Positions 34,400-48,635 of a DNA stretch of 64,000 nt are shown one piece after another (the stretch's first letter is position 1; the number at the start of each line of letters is the position of its first letter). This stretch comes from Balanoglossus misakiensis (Eukaryota > Hemichordata): NCBI GenBank assembly GCA_040954595.2, contig CM082583.2, positions 2,604,001 through 2,668,000 on the forward strand, written 5' to 3'. The position numbers were made by a program, and so were the translations under genes. The notes under the pieces are model-generated. The model was given only the letters and a program-made list of their open reading frames with translations, made no database searches and was not told the DNA's origin.

Positions 34400-37300
34400 T
34401 GTGTTATTTTTTTTTATTAAAAAATGTTTTGTCGTGTCAATTTGTTCAAATTGGAACATTGTAACATAGTTAGAAAGTTTTTAGGACACAGTTTTGAATT
34501 AAGCAGTTATCACCGTAGTGGACATCGTTTACAAAATAGAAAGTACTAGTAGTTTCTCTTGTTTAGATTGGCAAAAAAAACGCCACGAAATACCGTTTTA
34601 TAGGCTTAACACGATTTAATCGTCACGTGACTTACCGGAGTTATTCAACCGAAAAACCGGCGGTAGAAAGCAGTTGCAAAATTACCTTCAGAAAGTCAAA
34701 ATAGACGTGAGGGTTTAGGGACTAATTTCAGTTTGCATTAAAATAAAAGAACCATGAAATACCAGTTTCATTTTGGGCGGCAACGCCGAGCAGTTCACAT
34801 GTAATAATAAGATGTACAGACAAAACTGTTCAATGTGTGGCATTCAAGAGAAATGCTTGCTATTCATTGAAACCTAAAGTGGCATTGCAACATTTAAGAG
34901 TGGGTATAGACATTTTACAGCTGATCGGAGACAGCTGTGTCGTTAAATCATTTGTGAGGCTGGATTTACTAGTCGACATGAATGCATTATGTGTGTGGGA
35001 ATGACAGTGTTGAGACGATTAACCTGGCAGTTGGAATCGTGTTTAGACATTTCTAAAAACCTGTAAGCTTTATGACGATTTATGGGGACACAGATGTCCA
35101 ACTATAGACATTGTTGAATTACTGCATAGGATTCTAGTTCAATAACTGTGCAAGTCAGAACACACGAATGCATCCGCGCCCTTCTCGCTTAGAGTTCATT
35201 ATTTTGATTTGAAACTATAACAGATCAGCGTAGACCCAATCCTACACGATTTATAAGTCATAGTATATACCAGTGACAATAGCGATTTTACGTTATACAA
35301 ATAATTTAAGTTCACTCTTGAATCAAAACTTCATTTATATAGGAACTCCGCGGCCTCTATTCTATCGATCTATCGCTGTACGTAGTACAATGTATATAGT
35401 GCCAAATCGATTTCCATTGTTCTCATATACCTGTATGTGTCTTTTACCCATTATCCATCTATGTCCACATGCTCATGTGGATATCTTGCGCTAAATACAT
35501 TTTTTCTGACTTTTGAATGCATTCATTCATTCATTCATCAAACATGAGTCTAACGATAGAAGGTTAGGATTGATTGGGTGTGTGGGTGGGTTATGGGTTG
35601 GTTGGTTGGTTGGTGGATGGATGGATGATTAATTCATGCACTCTTCATTTGGGTCGTAAAAATTTATCTGCGACATTGTTCATTTTTATACGGAAACAAG
35701 GTACAAATATAACTGCCGACGGAGGTCATATGACATTGTCTGAGAATAAAATTGTTATGTCAGCCCACAGCCAGAAGGCACATTTCTGCATGCTCTTAGT
35801 TGGCGACGTACATAAACGAATGTCACCAAGCTCAGCACTATAATAGTTAACCATTCAACACACGTGCACTTCCCAATTTACATAATCTCTGAATAAATGT
35901 GGTCCTACATGGCGATTGTTTTGTTATGCGTCCTGAGTAGTAATTCACATCTTGACCAATTCTTTTCATAAGGATTACGTTCAGAGTTGTCTTAGGCTGT
36001 ATGTTAAACGGGAACTGTGTTATTGGTAATGACTATACTGATTTGTATTTTGTACGCTTATTAGTCTGTGAAAGAAAATTATGTATAAATATATGTTTAA
36101 AATCCGTTTAAATATTTCAGCCGTCCGTGTTCATCATTCATATTTTTTCGGAATATTGTGGTGGGTATTCAATGCGTGTTAATACAACGCATAGTTACTA
36201 GTAATCGATGCCTTTCGTAACTGTTCTGTAATGTGGTTTTTTTTAGTTTGTGAGTCATCATTCATTAATCAAACAGAGACGCTTGCGAAAAGGGGCGCTC
36301 TGGTTAATTAGCGCACGAGTCAAAATTACAAAAGTCACAGATCATAGGAAATGAAATTAAAATATTTTCCTTTAGGCTGAATTTTAAGAAGTGATAAATT
36401 ATAGGCAAATGGATGTGCGTGTCTTGGAGGCAGAATAAACTACGAACTTTTTCCTAATGTTGTAATTTTAGTCTCCAAATAGATATTTGTATTGTTGACA
36501 CAGTTTCCTGGAAGCTCATTTAATTAAACTTTGATGTCGAGAACCAAATCAATGACAAATCATAACCGAGTTAAGGTCGGATACATACACATAACATGAG
36601 TCCCTGCGGACTCAAAGTCTGGAGAAATATTAATATTCCGCACAGTAACTGACATGTAATATAACTAGCTTTATGAATTACTTCTCAAGTAGTAAGCTCA
36701 TTTTCACCTGACAATGTTTTACTTTGCGCTATTCCAACTTGCTCCCGACATAGTTCAAAGCATTATGTCTCTATATCAGAATTATACTTGGTAGCAATGA
36801 GTGGGTTACAGCATTTGAGTATGCCGTACAAACTACTGTTTAGATGTTCGCAAAAAACAGCACTTGTAACATTCCCAGAACGAGTCTGCAGAACCACAAA
36901 CTCAAAAGATTGCCGTCCTTTTTTACAAAATTGCTTACTGTAAAGTCACAAATGTGTAATATATGTTTTCATTCCGATTTAAACTAGTCTCGGGATTAAT
37001 TGATTTTTAATCTCATGTTGTTCCCCACATATTATATGTTTTCTGTTAATACTTGAAGATTATGATGCAAAATGTCTGTTCTCTTTCTTGTTTTGCTAAA
37101 ACAATGCACGATTTGAAGTTGTTTTATTCAAAGAAGTGTAAATAAAAAGACAATGCCTCCAGGAGATCTCTTACAAGCAGTTGCATATACTGGAAAAAAT
37201 GTATTTCCTTGGAAATTCACTTTTGTTTTCGAACAATGAGACTTTAAAGTGTCATCTGTCGATTTTTGCATAAATTATCGACTCGACTATACTAAAATGG

Positions 37301-38030
37301 CGATGCAACATGTTGTAAGTGACTCTTGGCAATATGTGACTTGCTGTCTCGTCACATAGAGAGAATCGTACTTGCTGGTTGATGTGAAAATTTAAGTCGA
37401 GTTGCAGTGACCCAGGTCATACGAAATCCTGTCCCCGGCCATTTTGTTTTACAAATCGTTAAATAGTTTTTCCCCAGCAGAGGGCTCTGGGAAACAATCG
37501 TGCGTATTTTCAAGAAGTTACAAGCCCCTTGTCGTACGTTCATATCGGCTTTGTTTAAAACTGAGTGTACTGTCCTATAAAGGCCCATAGCAACGGACAA
37601 AAATATGCGGGTGCCCCATCTTAATTAAGGTACATGAGCTGCAACTTGATAAAAAAATTAAAGTTTTAAATAATTTCATATATGCTTTTAATTGTGTCTA
37701 TTAATTGATATTTCATGATAATATATCAAGCTCAACTCTTATTTATGACAAATGGCCAAAAAATAAAGAAAAACGAAAATTCCTGCAATTTTTAAAAAAG
37801 TGCAATATTGCAATGAAAAAGGAAAATATAATGTCTCTGCAGTGTACATTTACTTCCATGAGCTCAAGTGGATGAGATCATGTTTCGTTTATGAAGTTTC
37901 ATAACCGGAAATGCAACATTTTCATTGTTTCTTGCATTTTCCCACGGTGGCGGCCATATTCGCTTGCGGCAAAGCTTTATTATTTATCTGGTTAAAACTT
38001 GCATATGCACTCATATTTAGGGTTTATAAT
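34400..38030. other. No gene recognised; simple repeats at 35.5 kb
   Basis: Contains (ATTC)n at 35516-35540 and a GGTT/GGAT-rich stretch at 35575-35630. A perfect 6-bp hairpin (GAGTCC/GGACTC) is near 36598. On the minus strand ATGGCCGCCACCG near 37960 begins an 11-codon frame only. No exon supported. Confidence 0.45.
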
Positions 38031-38036
38031 ACTATG

Positions 38037-38222
38037 ACAGAACTTCATGACCTCTGCGCGCGATCTGTGCAGTATGGATATTATTTTCATGAGTGAGAAG
38101 GTGTATTCTTCCGAGTATTTTTACGAGCGACAGCGAGTAAAAATACGGAAGAATACACCTTATCACGAGTGAAAATAATATCCATACTGCACAGATCGCG
38201 CGCAGAGGTCATGAAGTTCTGT
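38037..38222. repeat. Foldback palindrome F2, ~87-bp arms
   Basis: Left arm 38037-38124 and right arm 38137-38222 around the 12-base centre GAGCGACAGCGA. The arms are identical in reverse complement except for one 8-base block (left TGAGTGAG at 38090-38097, right ATCACGAG at 38162-38169) and a 2-base insertion (AG) in the left arm near 38113. The outer 53 bp pair perfectly. Confidence 0.95.
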
Positions 38223-38391
38223 TATTATTGCATATGTTTCCCCAGATTTGACGAAAATCAAAGTTTCGATCGTGGCGTATTGATTTTCATTACAGTGATG
38301 CGCCAAAGGCTATGCAACCCAGAGATGGCCGCTCATTGGACAAAATGACGCAACCTTTGTTATGCAAAGTAGGGTCAAGTTGGGTCCTTTC

Positions 38392-38793
38392 ATTGGTGAT
38401 TCAACTGAGGTCGCGAGATCGCAGTGGTAAATTTTGAAAATACTGGCGATAACGAGAGTTTTCTCGTAATTTTCGAGGTTCCAAAACACACTGACAACTA
38501 AATGTTCTGTTATTTTGACGATAGTTGGGAAGGATAATAAAAGAACGTGCCAGAATGTTGAAAAATCCGCATGTTTCGGCGATCATGTTGGCTCATTTCA
38601 TCGGTGGTTTAGCTCAGGTCGCAAGATAGCATCGGCAATATTTGAGAAACTGGCGATAGCGAGGGATATTCCGAGGTTCCCAAACATACTGCCAGTTAAT
38701 GTTTTGTTATTCTGACAAAATTTGGGAAGGATAAGACAATGGCGTCTCCGAATGTTGAAAAGTCCCCACGTTTCGGCGATCATAGTCCAGCTC
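38392..38793 (-). repeat. Tandem duplication of ~200 bp (diverged)
   Basis: Unit A 38392-38592 and unit B 38594-38793. Matched landmarks: GGTCGC-AGAT (38409/38617), CTGGCGATA, GGGAAGGATAA, GAATGTTGAAAA and TTTCGGCGATCAT (38574/38771). On the minus strand both units translate to related peptides (MIAET-G-FNI, then ILP and QNN-T), with a frameshift between the halves in unit A. This suggests the ancestral unit was coding or that a repeat with an open frame was duplicated. The protein is not recognised. Confidence 0.7.
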
Positions 38794-38799
38794 TGCCGA

Positions 38800-40070
38800 C
38801 GGCGTTCAATGTTTACAAATAAAACGTAGTCCGGCTTGTTTTTACTCATTTGCATATGGGTTGTGAAAAATACCACTTTGTCACGCGCACAACTAAAACA
38901 ACAATCGGCTTTTTTGCGACTGAAATAAAACTTTTGTTATATCCTCCGGAGGTTTATATGAACTCCAAGTGATTGTGTAACAGAACGAGGGTTAAACTTT
39001 GAAAGATACGATCGATTGAAGGGGAAATGGGGGATCTTATTCTTCTGGATGCTCATTTGCATATGAGCTCGCAAAAATACCAGAATTATTATTGCACGGC
39101 CCGCTTGGAATACTGTGGTACATATGCAATAATTGTGTATAGTTCACTGCCTCCAACTACATGGACTAATGGTAGTACAGTTTGAAACAAAAATTATGAT
39201 AATTATCCAAAAGTTGCAGCTTATGTGCCTTTAATCTATCGGATTACGGTTATATTTGCACTCGGTAAGGCGAAGTGCACGCACAGCTCGAAATCGTAAC
39301 ATGTTGCAAATTCGAACCAATGGTCCAACGATCACGTCCCTAGAACCAAACAGTCTCGGCGAACATGAGACACTGTCTGGACCCGATTAGCAATCCCACT
39401 TGAAACTGACTTTGCGTGCCCAAAGACGCCCCAATTTCACTCAGCAAATCTTATCGCATTAAAACAGATATGGAGAGATGTTCTCCGTGTTCTGATTGTT
39501 AGCTCGCACGCATAGCTCTAGTGATTCCAATTTTCCGTGTCCGCACTGAAAGAAATGATTGGAGTCAATGACGTCAACGTGCGTCGACATACGCATGTGC
39601 ACTAAATTTTCGAAAAGTCAGATTTCAAAATATTGAAGTTATCTCCCCTGGACCCCCGTCAGTTACCAAACATCAACACTATTCAGTCGACGGAACGTTT
39701 GATATTGAAAAAGATAAATATCACCAAAAATGTGCAAAAAAATCTGGATTTCATCCTTAAACAATGCAAAATAATACGTTAGGTTCTAGGTTAACAAGAA
39801 TGCATTTGCAGCATTAGACTGTTACGGAACAAGTTGATGTCACAGAAAATGGGAAATTGACACAGCTAAGGAAAGACTGAACTTGTTACCACATAGAAGT
39901 TTGATAATCTGTTTTACGGAATGGCATTGTTTCATGCCGTGCGTTGAAAATGTTTTACACTACCAAATTACCATCCAATTATCATCATTATTATCATCAT
40001 CATTAATTTGTGCTGGCTCGTTTGCAGAAGTGATCTCTGCTAAAATGCATTGGCATAGGAACCGGCGAAT
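38800..40070. other. No gene recognised
   Basis: CATTTGCATATG occurs at 38849 and 39054 in similar contexts (followed by a run like AAAATACCA), hinting at another old duplication. 39250-39550 is CpG-richer than average but yields no supported exon. Confidence 0.45.
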
Positions 40071-40072
40071 AG

Positions 40073-40101
40073 ACACACACACATACACACACACACACCG
40101 A
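40073..40101. repeat. (CA)n simple repeat
   Basis: CA dinucleotides with one TACA interruption. Confidence 0.9.
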
Positions 40102-43100
40102 TTTTCATTCAAGTATATATTTACCTAGTATAATTGCAATGTCATTTAGATGTATGTTACTGCCGTTTCTGTTATTTAAAAACCTAAAATATACAATTAA
40201 CATTAACTGAATTATTATTTTAAGGTCAACCGTCAAATTAGATACAATAAACTGATTGACAGCAGAGGTTACCATCGGAATATCTATACACCAGATATTA
40301 ATATTAAATTTGAGCCTTGTCAATTAACGCATGCGCCAACGTTTAGTTCGCATATTATAGGCCTTTTGGTAGGGAGTCCACTGGCTGACGTCTGCCGTCT
40401 AGTGTTATGACATCAAATCTAATCTACATCACCTGGAAACCACGGATGACAAATGTCACAACAGAAGACTTGTATCTAAAATTTGCTGTGATCACTGAGT
40501 TTATCTAGTTTGATCTGGGTCTGCAAGTGTTCAGTGTCTGAAGAATAATGTTAAGGTATGTCACTACGTTATGTTGTACAGTGTGGATGTATACAAGCCG
40601 CGTCAACTCTTACCATCACTACTCAGGTTATAGTTTTTTATAAGGTAGCGTGCGTAACTGTAAAACACTGGTAATAAATAGAACATTTGATAAATGGTGT
40701 GGGTTTTAAATGCACAGTCCTGACAAGAAAGACACTTCGAATGTTGAAAACCGTGATTGTTTCCTTCATGTACATGTACAGGGAATTGTTGATATGCAAC
40801 TGTGAACTAAATGCATACTCATAGCTGTGAAAAGACTACCTGCTTATATCAGTGAAAGACCTGTGATATACATAATTGACAAATTCAGGCTTCTTGTTTT
40901 ACTTCAACCGTTACCTTCAATAACATTAATGTTTAGTGCAGAGTTTTACAACTACTACGCCTAGAACCAAAGTTGTATAACATCTCATCAATGTACTGTA
41001 AAATATTTCAATCAATTCGCAGTTCATTTTTTTCTTGGTTGAATATGACCTGTTAACGGTTTCATATAAATTATATTCTTCAAATGTGTCGTGAGTTTGA
41101 CAGGAACAGATTGAATGAGGTTCACAAGAATGTGCGGCGGCCGACGGGGATATTCATGGCCACTGCAAGCCGAAAGGTTTCGTATTTCATAATGTAATTT
41201 CTGAGTCAATCACATTCCATCGAGTAAGCTACATGGTGAAAACCTTGCTCCACACACGTTTTCACCGAATTGACGTTTATCCGATAAGTTTGAAATTTCT
41301 CGGTAAATATAGAAAAACGATGTATATCTTTTTTATTAATGTCGTGAACATGGTTGTGTATAATACGATGCGAGGCAACAAACAGCGTGCCCACAGTGAT
41401 GTCTACTTTCTCATTAGATTCTCCACAAGTGGTATTTGGCTATATGTGAATAGTTTGCAAGATTAAATAAGGACGCTATGTTTACCTGCGGCAGGCAGTG
41501 TGAAAGCCCTCATGTGTTCTTGAACAACTGAAACTGACCAGGGTAAATCTGATGTACAATGCTTTATTGCAGCCTAATGCTTTGTCACCGTTGTTAATGT
41601 CTTTGTATCATCGGAAGCAGAAAAAGTTCAAAATGCCTACAGAAAATCCTCCAAAAGTTGGTTAGCCGCGGGCTATACGATTTGCCAAACTAAAACTAAT
41701 TTGAGTAATGGCGTTTGCATGCGTTAGTAAAGACGTCACAACCAAATTTAATGATGTAAGTGCGTCGATTGTATTAACATATCTTTATAAATTTTGCAAG
41801 GTAATTTCATTCGATACGGGTTTTTTATCGATGTGAACAACATTCCCTCGTTGCGGCAACGGCAATACGATATACAACCCGCACTGCTACCCCCCCCCCC
41901 CCCTCGAATCTGGAATCTGGAATTCCAAACCTGTATTTGCAATCAATAAGTTCTGCTGGTTGTATCATTCACGTATTTTTAAGCATCAGAACATGTTTAC
42001 GGTAAACCTACATAACAGTGGGCATAACGATGTCAATGAGTAAGCTTACGAAAAAATCTGCAAGGGAAAAGAAAAAAGTATGTAAGCAATAATAACGCCC
42101 ACATATTCCAATAATCACTTACTGTGATAAAATATGTTTACGTTTAGATTGATTATACCTCACTGGGGCAAATCCATACTGGTTGAATCATTTCTGCATG
42201 ATAATTATCATCTCGCTCTTCAATATTTTGTCACTGAACTGGTGATATTGAGATGTGCAACATAATTGTTAGTCGTCTAAATGGGAAAAATAGTAATAGG
42301 ACATATATTATGTGGGTTGCTATTTATAAGCTGCCCTGTAGGCAGCAATGGTTTGGAAATCGCCTGATGCGTGTTAATGAGCTTATCAATGTAAAGTCTA
42401 TCGATTATAATGCCGGTTTTCATGGGAATAATATGTCTGCGGCAGGTCAATTCAATCTCAACATTCCTGACATTCTAGAACTTACTAAAATTCCCACAGA
42501 CAGACATATATAGATTGAAGATATATACGTGTGTTATATAAATTTTGGGATTTGATGGAATGAAACTAAACGATATCGTTGTTTTTGATCTGGTGCGTAG
42601 CTTCCGAGATAACATTGACGAAAGTGATCAAAAAGATTCATGTCCGAAGTAATGGACTGGTAAATTCAAGTCTGTAATCTCTCCGGGTCAATCAACACAT
42701 GTACACTTTTTTTCACTTTACTGAGAGGTCATTTATTTAATCTTACTAAATTTCCATAAATAAGATCAGTTCTGATTAACGTTTGGTCGCATATTTCTAT
42801 AGCTGTAACCTAAAAACGTGCTTTTACGTAAATTGGGGATCAATAGTTTTCCAGCTCCGTCCAGTAATGCATGGAACATCGCAAATACGGCAGTATAGAG
42901 AAAACTCGAAACAGTAAACCTGTCATGAATTTGAATTTGCAGAATGCAGAAATACAACTTTCCATGTTCTCGTCGTGCAAAACTGTCACGGGCATTCAGG
43001 CAAGAAGCCGGGAGTGGATCGTTCGTTTCTCGCTACAGTCTATCGATATCTCGTTAGTTGAAACCGTGAAAAGTTATTCTCATTTTGGGCAACAAAAAAT

Positions 43101-43590
43101 CATATTAACTACGAAATATGTGTATGCCTTGTTAGCTTGATATCTCATAGTGGCAAACGAAAACGTATTTCTTCTTAGTCATTTTATGTGAAATTTGGTC
43201 ATCAATTTGTATGGTCCCCGATGGTTGAAATCATCGTTGCAGTGCAGCGACACGACGATGTCACGGTCAAAATTCGAATACAGAGTGCGCGTGCCACACA
43301 AACAGACGTTGACGTGAAGCCAAACTCTTTTCCACCTGAACGTCTAAATATTGATGAGGTTACTGTTGAAGTGCAATACTAGTTAGTTTATTATGTCAAT
43401 AGTAATACATAGTGGAGAAAGTATACGTATTGTATGCAGTTGAAATTCGCAAACTGTTTTTTGTTGTTTTTTCAAGAAAAAATAATTGGTCAGATGACCA
43501 GGTTGATCAGCTAATTGACAAGTAGAATACATGAATGGTATTGCATGAATATTTATGCAATGATCAGATAAAGATCGAATTGTTGATCGG
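40102..43590. other. No gene recognised; contains C14 run
   Basis: A run of 14 C lies at 41890-41903. The plus-strand frame 43188-43382 (ending in PERLNIDEVTVEVQY) is less AT-rich than its neighbourhood and could be a terminal exon, but I recognise no domain and no convincing acceptor, so it is not called. Confidence 0.4.
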
Positions 43591-43597
43591 CTACTGA

Positions 43598-43740
43598 GGC
43601 GGCTGCACATGCGCAGCCGCTGTTTACGCACAAATAGTTGCCAATCGAGTCGGCCCGTGTAACTGTTCGATGTAGCGTCGCGACTCGAGTTGCGCGTCGA
43701 GTTGCCTGCCGAGTTGCCTCGTGTAACACGGCCTTAACGC
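43598..43740. other. GC/CpG-rich block with GAGTTGC repeats
   Basis: A perfect hairpin GCGGCTGC/GCAGCCGC begins it (43600-43621). It is followed by repeated GAGTTGC/CGAGT words and ends CGTGTAACACGGCC next to TTAA. This looks like a transposon end with subterminal repeats: read on the minus strand it starts TTAAGGCCGTGTTACACGAG. The other end was not found. Confidence 0.3.
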
Positions 43741-46700
43741 GAACGCGGATGTGGGTTCTATGCGTCCATGTTCACGTAAAACGTGTAGCCGAACCTGTCT
43801 AGTGTTGGAAAAGAAACACGACAAAATTATTTCACTGAAATGTAAAAACAATACATATTTACGAAACTTATAGCGTTTACCAAAAAACTAACGCAAATTT
43901 TGAAAATTGGACATCATTGATTTTTGTGAAAATGTAAACTATTATGCAGAATATAATTGCATAAAGACTTAGTGTTAAACATCTCAAGCGTGATAAAAAA
44001 TATATTCAATTGCATTAGCTCTGTAAAATGATATGAATTAAAGTCTTTATAGGTTACTGTCGATTTTTGTCACTGTTGAAACCTCTATAGGAAAATGTCT
44101 TTTCCTTTAGAGGCCTCTTATTACTTTCCTTACAAATAGTTTTTGAGGCGACAACCATATGGGACAAATCCTTTTGAAATATTCTATTCGAATGCAACAA
44201 TCACCGTGTCTACAGGGTCACTTCAAATTCCCTAAAACATTTCTTCATCTTACCCTATAAAACTCACAAATTAAATAGCCTATTCCAATCAGTCTACCAT
44301 GCGCAAAGAAAAATAATCACGCTATTCAAACACGTTTGAGTAATTATCCTGCCCGGCGATATCAAGTATAACGTACCTATAATTATATACACTCATTTAC
44401 ATGTATATGCAAGTCGTCAACATCAAAACAGTCAGAATGAGTTGTAGCATCCTGTGAAATCTGAGAAATCAGATAAATGTTTGAAAAATGACAGTTTATG
44501 CCTTTTTTATGCAAATCGCTATAACTACATATTTTTCTTTAACTAACATCCATTTTAAGCTACTGTAGTACATAGTGTGTGTAACCATAGATCATTCACT
44601 TACCTTTGTTAATGTCATGCTTTATAATTAGTCATGGTCCCCCAAAATAAGAATATCGCAAGCTGCAGATACCAACTACGGAAATCACACAATGGCAATT
44701 TGACAACAATCTAGTTGACATGAGTTTATATCATTTCAAATGATATTACTACACTGAGGATTAAAACACCCATAAATCTGCATGCAAAGTAGTGTTTCTG
44801 AATCAAGTCAAACAACAACAGCGTCAGTATATTAAGCAGGACCTCCGGCAGTCAGTGTAATTCGACAACATGATCGAATAATCAGAAAGAAACCAACCAA
44901 CGCAAAGTCATAATTTTGAAAAGGAACCTCAAAGCCTCCGGTAATTGTGCGGACGCGTTTGCATGAAAATGTATGATTCGCATTTTATGTATATGCCACA
45001 TTTACAAAAAATGCCTTGGGGAAAAAGTATGGGAACTGTATACTCACTCTATTTCCTGCATACTCATGCCAAATTGGTCATCAAATTTTAGTTCTCACAA
45101 TAGTCCAATTGCAACAGTTATTGAATGTAAAAAAAAAAATATGTATACTACCACAGACATGGGGACATATGTTTCAACACACTATAAAATCGTCGATGTA
45201 CTTACCAACGCCCGTGAATTGATGATCACCACTAAGACAACAAAGTTCACCACATCAAAATTACATGTAAATCATTCCAGGGACATTCCATGTGACTGAC
45301 ATTCAAAAAACTATTTTCTGGGTATCAATGGAATAAACATCGCATCATTAAATTGGTTATATGATTGCACACATGACTCTCCCTACCCCCCCCCTCCCTC
45401 TCCCTCCCTCTCCCCCTCCCTCTCTCTCGATTCTCTTTCGAACACCCTCGTTGAAGGTATTACTTCAGCTCAGTAGAACCCACTTTTTAACAGTTGTGTT
45501 CTCAATATCCTACCCCCCGGACCGCGCCAGCTATTACTTGTATTCTTTGTTTTGTAAATGTTGTTTTCCCCTTTTCTGAGTGGTATTTCACAACGTTGTT
45601 CCTTCGCGACGTGGAAAATGTTGTCAAGATTGTTAAAATTGTTCAATAGCGCCGTCTTGGTTTATTTGTTTCCTCAGGCTGCTCAGAGTGTATTTTGATT
45701 AAAACAGGAAATTCTTACGTACACGAATCGTCAATCTTGTAATTTTCCTGAAATAATGGTCACATGACTAAAACTGTTTCTGGCTACTCCATGACGTCAT
45801 CTGTTTTGTATTTGTCGACCCAGCTATGCGTATCACTATCAGATTGACCATTAATCCCCGTCATCTGCATTATTCATCAATCTGTTAACATTTACTTCCT
45901 GCACATTTATCCTGTAAAGATAAGAATCGAAAACATGGAAATGGAAACCTTGAAAATCAAGAGCGATTGTAACTTTTCGGGTCGTTTCTGTGGCAACAAC
46001 TTATGTATAGTTGCAACGATAATATAGATAAGATTTGCACGGATGTATATGCATTGATTTTAACGGATAAACTGCTGCAGAATCAATGTGTGATGAATTG
46101 GTTCATTATACGTCAAGGTAATTGGCATTTGATGAAAATTGATATTCCCTCCCGTCTACATTAATACAAATACAAAAGGTCTTGACATCAGAATGCACGC
46201 GGCGGTGGAAAAATTAATAACACTATCACGTGCACGGTGTTATCCATCTACATGTTCTATTTATGAAATAATTGGATGGCCTTAATATCTTGTCTTGGCC
46301 GTAAGAACGCATTCAACCCTACGTTATCACAACATAATACGTCTTTTATTCGGAATTGTTGACTTTTCGTGACTTGTGACATAGAATTCAAGAAACTACT
46401 GGGTTGAGAAATCAATTAGTACATATGTACGTTGCTATTACAAATTATCGGTTTGGAAGGGAAAATAGAAACATAAGCGTAACGATTTCAAATGCTACTT
46501 ATTCTGTCAATAAATTTAAGCTGCTAAAGGACGACTGCGACAGTAATGTCGAAGCAAAACAATTTGAAGAAAATTTGTTTTACATGCAAACAAAGGAGAC
46601 TAGGGGTCAGTGTATATAGCCGATGAAAAAAAAACTGTAGGGAGTCCAAATACCTCACCAACCGGGCAGTAATAATGAGGCTCGGCTACAAACACATGGG

Positions 46701-47630
46701 CAATGGAGTACCGGTGTTATAGAACATAAACTCCATAAAGCACATCACTTACGCATTTCCATGCCAAGGCCTAGGCTATTTATGATGGAAGTTTGTGTTC
46801 AGTACTCGTTATTCATACACACAACTCTTCAGTGAAGGACAGACGTAAGAGGAAAGTTATCGAGTGATTTCTGATACAGATTACCTGCATTATCGAAACG
46901 TACGAAACGTGCGTTGTAACGTGAAGTATTGTATTTGATTTAAGAATTGAATTTCAAACTAAAGCTTCACCTGCAATTCGCTACTCATAAAATTCCACAG
47001 ACTTCAAAATGTCGCCATCATTAAGCAACTCGAGCAACCACATTGCCTCCCAAACTACAGGAAATTACAGGATTGTGAGGCGAAACGGTCACATTCTCGA
47101 CATATTCGTATACAGACTTTGGTGGGCGCTGTCTTGCATTCTATGTTCATTTTCTGTAAGCAAACAATGAGCATCACCTTTTTTGCCCTCATGGTCAACA
47201 GCGGTTCTCTTTAAATGAACCATGTCTCCACTGTAGGGTTGACGTATAAAAGGTCAACGTAGGATAGAAAATTTAAATCCCTGTTATCACTCTGCTATTT
47301 CGGCCTCTCAACAGACGAGGGCAGCAAAGACCTAAAGAAGGAATCACAACACGTATACCTCTACAGATAGTGTCCATAAGATTGGTGACCATACTGTGAA
47401 ATTGAAATTCTGCCATAATTCGTCAGGGCTCAAAAATAACGAATAAAATAAGAACATACGTTTTTCCCACCTGACCTATACCTATCTTGGCCTTATTCCT
47501 AAAAAGAAAGTTGCAGCTCACAACCAATGTGCTCTTTATTTTGGCCTAATCTAAGTGTTCAATTTCAAAGGAATAGCTTCACGCTGGATCATGTAAACCA
47601 ATTCTGGAATGCTTAGTTGACCTGTAATAT
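43741..47630. other. No gene recognised
   Basis: AT-rich; contains a C/T-rich simple stretch (45388-45430). Open frames at 44973 and 46404 show no domain or exon signals. Confidence 0.5.
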
Positions 47631-47639
47631 TAGCAAGAT

Positions 47640-48180
47640 GCATTAGCAAGATCAGTAACATACTTGATAAAAAGTACCGCCGAAAAAACCTATCCATACA
47701 TTGTTAGCATCCCAGTTGAACTATTGTATCTTGTAAGCTTATGAAGTAACAAAAGATCAGATAAGTCGACTGCAGACAGTTCAAAGTGTTGCCGCGCGCC
47801 TCGTTGGCCGATCACCTGAATTTGATCATATGACACCAATGTTAATTGCTGGCTCCAAAATAAAGCTCGTCTCAAATGCAAGATTCTATTGTCCACCTTC
47901 AAAATCCCAAACGGGGTTACACCTCCATGTTTGTTGGATTTGATTGAGCATTGTATACCGGCCTGAAATCTCCGGGCAGCTTAACGTATGTGTAACTACT
48001 TCACATGGAAACTGTAATTATAAAACGTTCGGCTTGAGAACATTTTTGAATGTTTGAGCACCATTCCTTTGGAACTTGTCGCCTGTAAAAATCCGGGTTT
48101 TTTTTCTTCAAAAACGTGAAGGCCTTAGCAGTGATTTAAAGACTCATTTCTTCTATAAGCATTTTACTGTCGTTTAAATT
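47640..48180 (+). mobile_element. CR1-like LINE C-terminal fragment
   Basis: A frameshifted translation gives, in order, ASQLNYC, RQFKVLPRA in one frame and LQTVQSVAARLVGRSPEFDH in another, MTPMLIA, KILLSTFKI-like text, YKTFGLRTFLN, APFLWNL and SDLKTHFFYKHF. This succession (SxLDYCN, QxVQNxAARL, HxxPxLxxLHWLP, RSxG, FGxRxFxxxAPxLWNxLP, FKxxLKTxLF) is diagnostic of the C-terminus of CR1/Jockey-type LINEs. No reverse transcriptase is present; the fragment is heavily mutated and dead. Confidence 0.85.
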
Positions 48181-48630
48181 TTCTTTATTTGTGTGCATCA
48201 TGTCTGTTTACTTTGTGTGGTAAACCACGCCGCAGTGAAATTACAAATGTATGGTTTGTCAGATTTTCTTAATAGTCTCCGATGGGAAATGTGGCTTTGA
48301 ACAAATCTTGCTTCAGGCAACCTGCATCGACACTTAAGCAAACGAAAGATTTAGATAAAGACGATCTTTTTTACATTGGAAGGTATGGTTTTTGATTTAC
48401 GGAAAGATATAAGGGTTTACCCATGCAGGATATGCCTCGGAGGAAATTTTTTATTTGTATTAAATGTTATTTTTATATTTTACGAAAATTAAGCTGTTGA
48501 CGTCATTCAATGATTGTGAAAAATACTATTTTGGGCGGAAAGGATATTATTTAACTGTAAAACAATCATCTTATTCGACTTATTTAGGTGAATACTATTT
48601 ATATACACTGTATAATTCCCCGTATTTCTA
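48181..48630. other. No gene recognised
   Basis: AT-rich DNA between the LINE fragment and foldback F3. Confidence 0.5.
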
Positions 48631-48635
48631 ACGAG

